Shown here: positions 22,839 to 35,800 of the stretch, in pieces
Layout: each line of letters begins with the position of its first letter
Position numbering within the stretch: position 1 is the stretch's first letter
Origin: Puccinellia tenuiflora
Lineage: Eukaryota; Streptophyta; Magnoliopsida; Poales; Poaceae
DNA length: 64,000 nucleotides
Direction: 5' to 3'
Assembly (NCBI GenBank): GCA_012064385.1
Contig: QRDG01000415.1
Location: forward strand, 2,139,792 to 2,203,791
Made by a program: the position numbers and the translations under genes
Notes under the pieces: model-generated
The model's database searches: none
What the model was told of the DNA's origin: nothing
The model's input: only the letters and a program-made list of their open reading frames with translations

Positions 22839-23256
22839 TCAGGGGTAGAATTTCCGAAGATTTTCGATGTTCCAGGCGTTGCCCTCCGGCCTGCCTTTCT
22901 CGTCCTCCAGGTACACCGCTCCGGGTTTCAGGGTATGAGTGACCCGGAAGGGTCCTTCCCACTTTGATGACATTTTGTTCAGACCTTCCATTTTTTGCCT
23001 CTTGCGGAGTACCATGTCCCCGGGTTGCAGCTCCCACGAGCGAACATGACGACTGTGGTATCGGCAGAGTCCTTGCTGGTACCGAGCGGACCGTAGGGAA
23101 GCCCAGCACCTACTCTCTTCCAGCAGGTTTATGTCATCGATCCTTTGCTCTTCTGGCGTGTTCTCATCATATGCGAGCACCCGGGGTGATCCGTATTTGA
23201 GCTCCGTTGGTAGGACAACTTCAGCTCCATAGACGAGGAAGAAAAGTGTTCCTCCA
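22839..23256 (-). pseudogene. gypsy integrase C-terminus (fragment)
   Basis: The minus-strand translation contains FFLVYGAEVVLPTELKYGSP, ELQPGDMVLRKRQ, KWEGPFRVTHTLKPGAVYLE and ends NIENLRKFYP plus stop. This is the classic end of the plant gypsy integrase: the tail of the core and the GPF/Y-like C-terminal module. It is separated from its core domain (39734-40124) by the 16.5 kb Athila-like insertion. Residues on both sides fit together with little or nothing missing. Confidence 0.85.
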
Positions 23257-24180
23257 GAAAAAGGCTGATTACTGCTGGCAGAGTTGGTGAGGACAAATCT
23301 TCTTATGTAGCTTTAGTGCGATCCCCGACAACGGCGCCAGAAAAAGGCTGCTTTGTAGATTAATGGTTGGGTGGTGCCCCCATCTTAAGGCGATGATGTA
23401 GTAAGCAGCAGTTTTCCCTCAATTAATTGAACCGAGGTTTATCGAACCAGTAGGACTTTGAAATCAACAACGAGGTGAATGTTGAAGATCTTTGGCGCTT
23501 GACCTTCAACAGACGCGGACCTGCACACACTCAACCAAAATACTTTGCCCCCAACGGCGGAGAGGTTGTCAATCTCTCCGGTCTCGCAGAACACAAAGCG
23601 GTTAATTGTATGATGAAATGGAATAAATGTAAAAGTGACCAGAGGAATAATGATGATTAAAGAGCCCTCCGGGATCGATCTCCCCTCCGGCAGAGTGCCG
23701 GGATCAGCTTCAGATTGGACCCCGAACTAGGGTTCGAGGTGACGGCGCGTCGGGGTCGAGTTTCTGGAAAATAATGGCCGCCCCGACGTTTTTAGGGTTA
23801 AAGTGAATTTATAGGCGTCGGAGGGGGTCAAGGGGCCGCACGAGGGCCAGAGTCGGGTCCCTGCCGCGGCCCCACCTGGACCCGCGGTAGGAGGCCGCCC
23901 CTGCCCTGTGGGTCGCCTCTAGTTCCCCTCTTCGGTCTCTGTCTTCGCCTTGGCGTAAAAATAATCCCCGTAAAGTTTCGTCCAATTCCGAGATTATTTC
24001 TAGAAGTAAATTTCTGAAACAAAAAGACAGCAAAAACAGGGAACTGACACTGGGCATCTTGTCAATAGGTTAGTCCGACAAAATACTATAAAATGATATA
24101 AATGACAGTAAAAACATGTGACAATATCACAAAACTAGCATGGATCACTCAAAAATTATAGATACGTGGGAGACGTATCA
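23256..24180 (-). repeat. 3' LTR of the Athila-like element, internally deleted
   Basis: Closely matches the 5' LTR at 38041-39733 but lacks about 770 bp, corresponding to roughly 38443-39213. The junction GATTAA/AGAGCCC has a few bases of microhomology. It ends (plus strand) GAGACGTATCA. Contains a PBS-like sequence at 23322-23339. Confidence 0.85.
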
Positions 24181-24198
24181 GCATCCCCAAGCTTAACT
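24181..24198 (-). other. polypurine tract of the Athila-like element
   Basis: On the minus strand AGTTAAGCTTGGGGATGC lies immediately upstream of the 3' LTR start TGATACGTC. This is the plus-strand priming site for retrotransposon DNA synthesis. Confidence 0.8.
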
Positions 24199-26747
24199 CC
24201 TACTCGTCCTCGAGTAGGTAAGTGATAACAAATAATTTTTGATGAGACATGCAACCAACACAAACTTGATCAAGGCAGTAATGCAAATCAACGGATGTGA
24301 ATGAAGAGATACTAAACAATTGTCTATAATTGATAGCAAGAAAACAATGAATAAACAAGTTGAATCATTCAAGCAAAACCTTTCATAAATAGTATGTTAA
24401 AAACATGAAAACAATGTGATCAACATATTTGTCTAATCCACAAGGATAATAATTCCATAACAAAAGTGTTTGAGAATCAACACAAAGGAAGATGTAAGAA
24501 TTAGCAAAAAGCTTCATCTTCCAACGGTTTATCTTATAGATAATGTCAATATAAAGATTCATACTTAATCTTAGCAATGCAATATGCTCAACGATACCCA
24601 GGGTCAATGCTAGATGTTTGCTTTTGTGGAGATAGAAGGAAGAGGAAAACTGACTCAACATTAAAAGTAAAAAGAAAGGCCCTTCGCAGAGAGAAGCAGG
24701 GATTAGTCATGTGCTAGAGCTTTTTGTCTTCATGAAACAGAAGTAAAATGATTTTGAGCCATGCATGTTTTCGTCAACGACTTCACAATAGAGAAATTAA
24801 CTAGCCCCTCATGATAAGCAAGGTTTTTAGACTTGTGAGAGCAGCTGGTTCTTAGAAGAGCGAGTACGCTCCTCTTTCTCCTTGGTTTCACCACTGTCCA
24901 ATGTTTGGGCTGATTTCTCAGTTTTGCATTACGCGGAGGAGAATTTGGTGAGTTGTATTTATATTTTTGCTTAAGCTGCTCTCGGGTTGATTCAAGTGAA
25001 GACATAATCCATCAACACCCGGTGAAAGGGGGGAAATGACCTTGCTCGTCACAAGTTTAAACTAGCTCTCTACCGCTCCCTCATGAGCTTAAAAACAGAG
25101 GCACAAAACAGAAGTATTTGAATTTTTAAAGATAGCACATGACAAATTTACTTGGAATGGTAGGAAATACCATGCATAGGTAGATATGGTGGACACAGCT
25201 GGCGAGAAAGTTTGGCTTTGGGGATTGGATGCACAAGTGAACTATACACTCAGTACGAATTTTTGGGCTTAGCAAACAAGGTATTTGAATCAAACATCTA
25301 TCAATAACCGGTAACAGGACAACATAAGACATTTTACCAGTCATAAGCACAAAAACTCTACACCGTCTCCCTTGTTGACCAAACAATTCTTTTGATGGAA
25401 AGATTAGCACTATGAATTAACAACTACGAAACACCACACAATTTCAAGCTCTCAACATATTTCTTTACTAATCAATTCCACCTAAATAACCAGCAAATTT
25501 AAGCATTCAACTTAACATCTCAAAACAATTGAAAAGCATCAAGTATCCACACCATGATCTACAAAACTATGCAGGCTTTTCATCTTATTCTATCATCACA
25601 CAAACAGCATTTTGTCGCATTGAAAATTCAAGCAATTCAAAAACAACTCTCCAACAAGTATAAGTGAAGAACAAGAGAGTTAACAAAACAACTAGCAGGT
25701 CTAAACAAGATAAAAGCGAGAGCTTACTAGAAAAACAGACAGTAGCTAGGAATACTCAACAAGATATAAGCGAAGCAAAGGAGTATTCAAACGAAAAAGC
25801 GGAGCGTGTCTCTCTCCCACACAAATAAGCTAGGATCCAAACAAAGATATGACCAGCAAACAAACAAACTGAAAGTAAAAAGACGCTCCAAGCAAAGCAC
25901 ATAATATGTAAAGTGATAAAAACGAAGTTCAAAGAAGACGACCTTATGATAGTCGATGAAGATGAGGGGATGCCTTGGGCATCCCCAAGCTTTGACTCTT
26001 GATAATTCTTGATATTCAGAGGGGGTGCCATGGGGGCATCCCCAAGCTTGAGCTCTGATCCATCCTCGATTTTTTCATATTCCTCTCCTTTGGAACTTAA
26101 AAACTCCCTTCACACAAAACTTCTCATAAACTGATTAGAGGGTTAGTGCTCATAAATTAAAAACGCACATGTGTTCAATTCAGGACAAATTGCAAACCAA
26201 CTCCATTAGACATTAGCTACAGTTTACTAAGCCTCAATGTGGTACTCTACCCCTAGAGTATCACATATGACGATGGTAAAGAGACAAATGCAAAATAGAA
26301 GCAGAATCTATCAAAATCTGAACAGCCTGTAAAGATCGAATTTTTCGAAGCACTTCTCCAACTCAAATCAGAAAACTAAAAACTAACGAAAGATAGATAA
26401 AAGCATCAGGCTTGCTGTCAAAAATTATCAGAAAAATAGAAAATTCTGGCGATTTTAGTATTTTCGTGCAGCAGCCGCAAAGAATCTGTTTTTGGACAGC
26501 AACTCAATACCTCGTAATTTCAATGCATTAGAGGCTAAACTTGGCACAACAAATCAAAATAAAAAGATAAAATGAAGTTGATATAGAGGTAATAACTTCA
26601 TGACTCAAGAAAAGCAAAAAGCAAACTAAAAATAAAAGATGGGTTGCCTCCCAACAAGCGCTTTTCTTTAACGCCTTTCAGCTAGGCGCAATGCCAAATA
26701 TCAAGTTTTTTCGGAGGCCTTTGCAACATCAAGAGAATATATTGACC
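24199..26747 (-). other. non-coding 3' region of the Athila-like element
   Basis: AT-rich with only short ORFs. Two extra copies of the polypurine-tract sequence (plus strand GCATCCCCAAGCTT) lie at 25979-25992 and 26036-26049. No pol domain could be found on either strand. Confidence 0.7.
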
Positions 26748-27480
26748 TTATGATTGATTCAAAAGGAAGCTTCTTCCTCTTTCTAGGGAAGTGTTCCATT
26801 CCATCCCTTTTCTAAGGGGGGACTGAAACTTTATATTTCCCTCTTTCATATCAATAATAGCACGAACGGTTCTCAAAAACGGTCTTCCCAAAATAATAGG
26901 ACAAGAAGCATTGCATTCAATATCCATAACAATAAAATCAACGGGAACATAATTATCATTAAAAACAATAAGGACATCATCAACTCTACCCAAAGGTTTC
27001 TTTTTAGAAGAATCAGCAAGATGAACATTTAAATAGCATTCTTCCAAAGGATTTAAATCAAGCATATTATAGAAACTTTTAGGCATAACAGAAACACTTG
27101 CACCAAGATCACATAAAGCATTGCAATCAAAGTCATTTATTTTCATCTTAATAGTGTGTTACCAACCATCTTCTAACTTCCTAGGGATAGTGAGGTTTCA
27201 AGCTTTAGTTTTTCTTCTCTAGCCTTGATAAGAGCATCGGTAATGTGCTTGGTAAAGGCAAGATTTATTTTACTAGCGTCCGGTGTCTTAGCAAGTTTTT
27301 GTAGGAACTAAATGACTTCAGTAAGATTGCAATTATCAAAATAAATTTCATAATCTTTAAATAAACTAGGAGGATCCTCTTTAGTAGTTTGGATGGTATA
27401 AACTTTAACAGTTTTCCTATTCATTTCAGCAATTCTAGCTTCTTCAGCCTCTCTAGCCCACCTAGCTTTCAAGAGAGCCA
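26748..27480 (-). pseudogene. Athila-like protease and gag C-terminal part
   Basis: The open segment 26748-27146 encodes a retropepsin-like domain: ALCDLGASVSVMPKS (catalytic D with the DLGAS form seen in this branch), IVMDIECNASCPIILGRPFL (the ILGRPFL strand) and a tail ending FLLNQS. Upstream, 27308-27480 encodes a basic and acidic linker (WAREAEEARIAEMNRK). The frame is interrupted between the two by a stop and probable shifts. The right boundary is the TSD of the gag-only insertion; gag continues at 36347. Confidence 0.8.
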
Positions 27481-30400
27481 TGTAACATCCCAAGATTTTC
27501 AAATTTTTGAAAAATCAGAAAAATCAAAAACTTTTTGAAAATTTTAAGTATTTTGTTTTGGAAATCCAAATCATGCATGCATGCATCATTCTCTTGCTTG
27601 ATTGCATTTAATTTTCCAAAAGATGGAATTCTATTTCCACTTTAAACCCTATTTGAGAAAAATGTCATAAAGGGCCTATTATGCTCTATATAATAAATTG
27701 GTTTCTATGATTTCATTTGTTGGCCAAGTATAGTGCCAAAGTGCTATGTTTAGAATAATCTTTCTAAAAAGTATTTTATTAAATTAATTGGAAAAGATTT
27801 GATTTTATTTTGACCTTGGAAAAATATCACCTATTACCTTTTAAAATGCCAAAGGTATTTGGGGTAATTTATTTTGGGTAAAATAACAAAAATGAGTTTA
27901 TCATGGTTATACCACATGATACCACTCATATTATTTTCCTGGATTTTATTTGAGTTCAAAAAGATTTTATAAAAGCCTATTTGTTATTTTAACCTAAAGG
28001 TGTCAATTATGCAATTATTACATAATTGATTTTATTTAAAAATAAAATACTATGGAAAGAGGTTTCAAAGTATTTAAAAAGGATTATTTTGGTTTTACAA
28101 AATTTTCGATTTGGTTTGAATCAGTTTGAACTATTATTTCAAAAGTTATTTGTATTTCTGAAACAGAAAAATAGAAAAGGAAAAAGGAACAAAAAAAAAT
28201 AGAAAAGGGCTAGCCCGCCGAACCAGCTCAGCCCCAGCCAGCCCAGCGGCCCAGCACCGTCCCCGGCAGCAGCCCAGCAAGCAGCCCGCAGCTCCTTCTC
28301 CCTCTCCCTTCCGCTGACAGGTGGGCCCCGCTGGTCAGCACCGACACCTTCATCCCCAAATCACGCGCGCGACATGGCCATTGACAGTCGGCGAATCCTC
28401 CTCTTCAATTCGTGCGATTGAAGGCCGAAATCACCGCGAGGTCCACCCCTATAAGAGGGCCGTCGTCCCCTCTCTCTTTTCCCCCTCACTCTCGTCCGAA
28501 TCTCGCCCCCAGGCCGCCGGAATCGACCGTCGGAGCTCCGCCGTGCCGCCACTATTTTTCTCCATTTCCGGCGAGTCCAGGACACCCCGTGCCTCCTCTC
28601 TCCTCCTTTTCGCTCTATTTCTTCCTTGCGCATCTTTTTTGACAAGGTCTTGCTTTTTCCTTGCCCCCAGAACGACGCCCGCAGCCCTCGACCGAAAGCC
28701 AACCGCCGCCAGCACCATCTCCGGCGAGCCATTCCCGACGAGGCTGTTCACGAGGAAGTCGTAAGACCTCGCCAACAGATCCACCTCGTCGCGCTGAGCA
28801 CCATCGTCGTCTTCTTCATCTTCGGGAACCACCGGAGCGCTCACGCCTCGACGTCCGAGCCGTCGCCGCCCGCGCACCGTCCTCTCCGGTTGACCCACGC
28901 CGCAAGGTATCAAACCCTAGATCTCAGGCCGTTGGATCTCATTTGGACGTCCACGATTAGATCCTTTAATTTCGAATCGGTATGCACAGTCAGCATGCCA
29001 GTCAGCACACAGTCAGCACCCCTGGGCCAATCAGAAGCTTCCATGTCAGATCCAGTTAGCGCCAGCGTGGAAAAGACTTTTCTATTTAGATTAAAATATC
29101 TGTTTTGCAGAAAACCCCCTAGATCTTAGATTTATCATGTCATTTCATTGGTTGGGCCAAATTCAAATATTTTTATATATTGAAATCCTTAGAACCAGCA
29201 GAATCTTTCTGGCATTTTAGTTTTCTATTTTGACAAGTTTAAATTTATTTGAATTTCAAATGTGAAATTTGAGTAAATTTGTCATAACTCTAGTTTAAAA
29301 ATAGCTTTTTGAGTAAATCCAATTGGGTTAGTTTAGTTTTGAAACCCTCTGTCCAGTAGGACAAACCCCATATTTTCTGTAATTAGTTATTTAACAGTAG
29401 TTTTCAATTTGTGTTTATTCCCTTTTTGGGAATTGTTTTGTATTGTTGTTATAATAAAAATTGTTTTAATTGCATTTGACTTCATGCATATTTCTAAAAC
29501 CAGAAAACTTAGTTTAATGTTTTTCTTATGATTTTAATTGCATTTCATACATAGCATATTTTTGTTGTATTGTTATTATTTTTGTATGATTATTGTTGTT
29601 CTGTTTGTTTATGTGTGGCTTGTTTATTTTATTAGTTTATTCGGAGAGTCACGAAGACTTTGGTGGTTGCTACTCCTGCCACTCCTGTTGCCAAGGCAAG
29701 TGGCACACTTGCATACTTTCGTCCTATTATTTTGCTATATGCATTGTTGTAGCTTTTACTTAGAAAATCTGCATGATAGGCTTATTAGTATTGCTATGCT
29801 AGACCTGTTTAGTATTACCCTAGAATATTCCTAAGTGTCTAGTACCTATATGATAACTTAGTAGAATAGGTAAATGCTATGCTATGTGTTTTGTATCAAA
29901 AGCTAATGAAAATTCTACTAAGTTAATAAACTACCTGGGTGGGTGGTTGGAATAAAGCAATTCCCCATATACGGGAGGATGAATTGTAGAAGAGGGTGAT
30001 TCCCTATTTTGGGAGGAAGGATCATACGTGGTCCCCTGACTTAGGAGGATGAATCACACTTGCGGAAAGCCACCCAGGATCAAAGGGATTTGAAGTTACT
30101 CCAAGTGAGGATTGCTTCCAGTGCAGCCACTAGTCATATGGGCTCTGTCTTGACGGAGTAAGTTGTGTGGACCTGGTCAGTGAGATCTGATGATGTAGAG
30201 GGATAGGACGGCAGTGATCTCGCTAGTAGTACCACGGGAAGACACTTCTGAAAAAGTCTCGTCTCGATCTTCTCCTTTCCTTTTCACTAAATGAGGGTGA
30301 AGGACAGAATGGGTTGATCGAGTCTAGTGGGGAAAGTGCCACAAACTCTCGAGAGTAGAAAACTATGATCATAGCCGTGTCCCCGGTTACGGACAATTCT

Positions 30401-31007
30401 GAGCAGCTGAACAAGGATGTCAACGGAGAATCTCAACATTCCAATTTCTCTAAGTTAAAATTTTGATGGGTGAACAAGGGGGATTTGAGACACTGGTGCG
30501 CCCAAGGGATGTCTCTTAAAGTTTTGGAAAGAAAGAATTGGTTTTCAAAGAATAGAAAAAAATTGGCTTTATGCAAATAGCCTTCAAACTCCACAAGCCA
30601 AATATGCATATAGGTTATTAGAGTTGTTCTAGTATGAGTCCACAAAGTGTCACTTGCCAGTTCCATTTTATGGTTCTGACCCACCTTGTTGATATCTTTT
30701 ATCAGGTTGTTCTGACGATGAGTGAGGTTTCGTTAGGGTTTCGAGTCTGCAACCAACATGTTTCGCCTGTGGCTACATGAAGATTGGGACTCCATGCAAT
30801 AATATTTCGTCTTCCGCTGTTATTTTTGTTTATGCTAGCTTCGAGCTATGCAAAGTTGTAATGGATTATTTTAAGTCTGGATCATTTTTGTAATAAATTG
30901 ATACAATGTTATGGTATTCATCGTAAACTGTGTGTGCAAATGATTCGATCCAGGGATTTGCACTATACACAGGGATCTTGCCAAATTTTAAGTGCAGGTC
31001 CGCTACA
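27481..31007 (+). repeat. 5' LTR of the gag-only element
   Basis: 3527 bp. It has an AT-rich first kilobase, a GC-rich middle (28200-28920) with the likely promoter, then a transcribed AT-rich half. Differs from the 3' LTR by scattered substitutions and small indels and by a 69 bp segment near 30093-30160 that the 3' copy lacks. ORFs inside it recur in the other LTR and are not credible genes. Confidence 0.9.
28447..28457 (+). promoter_or_regulatory. TATA box in the 5' LTR
   Basis: CCTATAAGAGG with C-rich initiator-like DNA about 30 bp downstream. The same motif is present in the 3' LTR at 33848-33858. Position fits the U3/R boundary of an LTR promoter. Confidence 0.55.
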
Positions 31008-31558
31008 GAATGGTATCAGAGCGTAATGTTGCCTGTAGGCTCGAAACCCTAGGTTTGGATTAGAAATAAGAAAGACCATAGGAACAAAGTTTATCTTCTT
31101 ATCCAAATCTTTCCAAACATCTTTCTTGTACCTTTCTCAACTAGTGCTTTCTAAATTACCTCCTCTTGTTTTAGATGGCCAACCTCATAGAATATATCAA
31201 CAAAGGATCAATGATGATTATGGCTGTGGATTGTGAAATGGAGTTTCAAAAGACACCTAAGAAGAACTTTCAGAAGAAAGACATAGTCGAGACCACCACT
31301 CTACATAGGTTATTAGTTATCATCTCGCGTTAGAGTATTGACGTATCAAATTGTGGTATGGCAGTACTAGTGTGCTCGTGTTAGAACCTATATCGTGTTA
31401 GTTAAGTTTTCAAAACCTTATTTTCAAATTTATAAAATTCTTGACTTGTTTTACTGTGTGATCGTTTGCTTGTTGCTGATTGTTGTTAATTGTTTGTATG
31501 GGTAGAAATATTTCTTTTAGATCTTTCTTTCTATACTCATCTATGCTAAACCCCACAG
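31008..31558 (+). other. leader of the gag-only element with primer site
   Basis: TGGTATCAGAGC at 31011-31022, three bases after the LTR, is the standard primer-binding site complementary to initiator tRNA-Met. The rest is an untranslated leader. It contains one 52-codon ORF (31175-31333) of unknown meaning. Confidence 0.8.
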
Positions 31559-32801
31559 ATGCCTCCTCGCCGTGACCCCACAACAACAACAGTAACAACA
31601 ACAACCAGATGCAACAGTTGATGGCAGCACAGACACAACTGATGAACATGATGGCTCAATTTTTGGCGAACCAGAATGCACCACCACCACCACCTCCTCC
31701 ACCGCCACCACCCCCACCCCCAGTGGACAGGCTTACCAGATTTCTGAGGCTGAGACCCAATAAGTTCTCGACAGCCACTGAACCCATTGTAGCTGATGAT
31801 TGGCTACGTTCTGTGCACAAAGATCTCGTCACTTGTGAGTGCACTGATGCTGAGATGGTGAGATTCACTGCTCACCTACTTGAAGGACCAGCAGCACAGT
31901 GGTGGTAGACCTATCAGATTACTCACCCATTAGCTGGACTCACATGGGACACCTTCAAGGAAGGATTCCGCAATGCTCACATTTCCTCAGGAATCATGAA
32001 CCTGAAGAAAGACGAGTTCCGCAATTTGAGGCAAGGTAACAGGACTCTGAAGGAATACATGGATGATTTTGTGCTCTGTCACGCTATGCTCCAGAGGACA
32101 TTGATACTGATGCTAAGAGGAAGGATAAATTCCTTAAGGGACTAACTGGTGAACTGAAAATTCCTTTGTCAGTGGCGTATGCACCAAATTATCAAGCACT
32201 TCTGGATCAAGCCATCACACTGGACAACAATATACACAAGGAGGAGAACAGGAAAAGGAAGTATAATGGAAACAAGTACAACTCAGAATCTGCTCACAAG
32301 AAGGCCAAGTACCATGGTGGACACAGCCACAACCATCAGGGTCATGACCATAATGGAGGAAACAAAAGAGGTAATGGAGAATACAAGGACAATGACCACA
32401 ATGGCCGCAACAATGGGAACCACAATGGTCAGAATCATCATCACCATGCAGGAAAGAAAGACCTTAGTCACATTCAATGTTTCAAGTGCAAGCAGATGGG
32501 ACATTATTCGAGTGAGTGTCCGGAAAGGAAGACTGAAGAAGCTGGCAAACCCAACTCTCTCGAGAAGGGACACGTGAACCATGTTCATGTGGGAAGAGCA
32601 TTCAATAAGCCTAGTATGGTGAACGGTACACTACTAACTATTTACCTCAATCATTTGTTCTTCATCTACAACATAACAGGATTAAGGATGTTAAGCCATG
32701 GCTCAGCTTCAAACCACAACATGTACCCGAGATGGAGGATAAGAGTTATAGACTACCAACAAAAGTTTCTTTTAAGGGTGGTAGCCCACCCCGTTGCCTA
32801 A
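31559..32801 (+). pseudogene. gag of the gag-only LTR element, broken
   Basis: It starts at ATG 31559 (MPPRRDP), followed by an Asn/Gln-rich stretch where the frame shifts. From 31609 it runs through a run of 14 prolines (about 31680-31721) into a Retrotrans_gag-like core (FTAHLLEGPAAQWW). A TAG at 31906 follows, where related proteins continue. The core goes on to about 32100, shifts again, and 32166-32560 encodes a His/Asn/Gly-rich basic region with the CCHC knuckle CFKCKQMGHYSSEC (32478-32519). After the knuckle the frame runs directly into the 3' untranslated region, so protease and everything downstream was deleted. Gag packages RNA into particles. This copy is dead. Confidence 0.85.
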
Positions 32802-32877
32802 AACCAGAGATCACAAACCCTTTTCTTTCTAGCCTCCTCGAATCTCGGGGACGAGATTCCTTTTAAGGGTGGTAGTA

Positions 32878-35800
32878 TGTAACATCCCAAGATTTTCAAA
32901 TTTTTGAAAAATCAGAAAAATCAAAAACTTTTTGAAAATTTTAAGTATTTTGTTTTGGAAATCCAAAATCATGCATGCATGCATCATTCTCTTGCTTGAT
33001 TGCATTTAATTTTCCAAAAGATGGAATTCTATTTCCACTTTAAACCCTATTTGAGAAAAATGTCATAAAGGGCCTATTATGCTCTATATAATAAATTGGT
33101 TTCTATGATTTCATTTGTTGGCCAAGTATAGTGCCAAAGTGCTATGTTTAGAATAATCTTTCTAAAAAGTATTTTATTAAATTAATTGGAAAAGATTTGA
33201 TTTTATTTTGACCTTGGAAAAATATCACCTATTACCTTTTAAAATGCCAAAGGTATTTGGGGTAATTTATTTTGGGTAAAAATAACAAAAATGAGTTTAT
33301 CATGGTTATACCACATGATACCACTCATATTATTTTCCTGGATTTTATTTGAGTTCAAAAAGATTTTATAAAAGCCTATTTGTTATTTTAACCTAAAGGT
33401 GTCAATTATGCAATTATTACATAATTGATTTTATTTAAAAATAAAATACTATGGAAAGAGGTTTCAAAGTATTTAAAAAGGATTATTTTGATTTTACAAA
33501 AAATTTCGATTTGGTTTGAATCAGTTTGAACTATTATTTCAAAAGTTATTTGTATTTCTGAAAACAGAAAAATAGAAAAGGAAAAAGAAACAAAAAAAAT
33601 AGAAAAGGGCCAGCCCGGCCGAACCAGCTCAGCCCCAGCCAGCCCAGCGGCCCAGCACCGTCCCCGGCAGCAGCCCAGCAAGCAGCCCGCTGCTCCTTCT
33701 CCCTCTCCCTTCCGCTGACAGGTGGGCCCCGCTGGTCAGCACCGACACCTTCATCCCCAAATCACGCGCGCGACATGGCCATTGACAGCCGGCGAATCCT
33801 CCTCTTCAATTCGTGCGATTGAAGGCCGAAATCACCGCGCCGTCCACCCCTATAAGAGGGCCGTCATCCCCTCTCTCTTTTCCCCCTCACTCTCGTCCGA
33901 ATCTCGCCCCCAGGCCACCGGAATCGACCGTCGGAGCTCCGCCGTGCCGCCACTGTTTTTCTCCATTTCCGGCGAGTCCAGGACACCCCGTGCCTCCTCT
34001 CTCCCTCCTTTCGCTCTATTTCTTCCTTGCGCATCTTTTTGACAAGGTCTTGCTTTTTCCTTGCCCCCAGAACGACGCCCGCGCCCTCGACCGAAGCCAA
34101 CCGCCGCCAGCACCATCTCCGGCGAGCCATTCCCGACGAGGCTGTTCACCAGGAAGTCGTAGACCTCGCCAACAGATCCACCTCGTCGCGCTGAGCACCG
34201 TCGTCGTCTTCTTCATCTTCGGGAACCACCGGAGCGCTCGCGCCCTCGACGTCCGAGCCGTCGCCGCCGCGCACCGTCCTCTCCGGTGACCCACGCCGGC
34301 AAGGTATCAAACCCTAGATCTCAGGCCGTTGGATCTCATTTGGACGGCCACGATTAGATCCTTTAATTTCGAATCGGTATGCACAGTCAGCATGCCCAGT
34401 CAGCACACAGTCAGCACCCCTGGCCAATCAGAAGCTTCCATGTCAGATCCAGTTAGCGCCAGCGTGGAAAAAGACTTTTCTATTTAGATTTAAATATCTG
34501 TTTTGCAAAAAACCCCCTAGATCTTAGATTTATCATGTCTTTTCATTGGTTGGGCCAAATTCAAATATTTTTATATATTTGAAATCCTTAGAACCAGCAG
34601 AATCTTTCTGGCATTTTAGTTTTCTATTTTGACAAGTTTAAATTTATTTGAATTTCAAATGTGAAATTTGAGTAAATTTGTCATAACTCTAGTTTAAAAA
34701 TAGCTTTTGAGTAAATCCAATTGGGTTAGTTTAGTTTTGAAACCCTCTGTCCAGTAGGACAAACCCCATATTTTCTGTAATTAGTTACTTAACAGTAGTT
34801 TTCAATTTGTGTTTATTCCCTTTTTGGGAATTGTTTTGTATTGTTGTTATAATAAAAATTGTTTTAATTGCATTTTGACTTCATGCATATTTCTAAAACC
34901 AGAAAACTTAGTTTAATGTTTTTCTTATGATTTTAATTGCATTTCATACATAGCATATTTTTGTTGTATTGTTATTATTTTTGTATGATTATTGTTGTTC
35001 TGTTTGTTTATGTGTGGCTTGTTTATTTTATTAGTTTATTCGGAGAGTCACGAAGACTTTGGTGGTTGCTACTCCTGCCACTCCTGTTGCCAAGGCAAGT
35101 GGCACACTTGCATACTTTTCGTCCTATTATTTTGATATATGCATTGTTGTAGCTTTTACTTAGAAAATCTGCATGATAGGCTTATTAGTATTGCTATGCT
35201 AGACCTGTTTAGTATTACCCTAGAATATTCCTAAGTGTCTAGTACCTATATGATAACTTAGTAGAATAGGTAAATGCTATGCTATGTGTTTTGTATCAAA
35301 AGCTAATGAAAATTCTACTAAGTTAATAAACTACTTGGGTGGGTGGTTGGAATAAAGCAATTCCCCATATACGGGAGGATGAATTGTAGAAGAGGGTGAT
35401 TCCCTATTTTGGGAGGAAGGATCATACGTGGTCCCCTGACTTAGGAGGATGAATCACACTTGCGGAAAGCCACCCAGGATCAAAGGGAGTAAGTTGTGTG
35501 GACCTGGGTCAGTGAGATCTGATGATGTAGAGGGATAGGACGGCAGTGATCTCGCTAGTAGTACCACGGGAAGACACTTCTAAAAAAGTCTCGTCTCGAT
35601 CTTCTCCTTTCCTTTTCACTAAATGAGGGTGAAGGACAGAATGGGTTGATCGAGTCTAGTGGGGAAAGTGCCACAAACTCTCGAGAGTAGAAAACTATGA
35701 TCATAGCCGTGTCCCCGGTTACGGACAATTCTGAGCAGCTGAACAAGGATGTCAACGGAGAATCTCAACATTCCAATTTCTCTAAGTTAAAATTTTGATG

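Noticed and set aside
23475..23660. 61-codon ORF conserved at 38259-38444
   Set aside because: Conserved only because both are LTR copies of one element.
28321..28764. 147-codon ORF and antisense ORFs in the GC-rich LTR middle
   Set aside because: They lie in an LTR, recur with frame changes in the other LTR and have no recognisable domain.
31175..31333. 52-codon ORF in the leader of the gag-only element
   Set aside because: No recognisable family. It may be a leader ORF or chance, and I could not support it as a gene.
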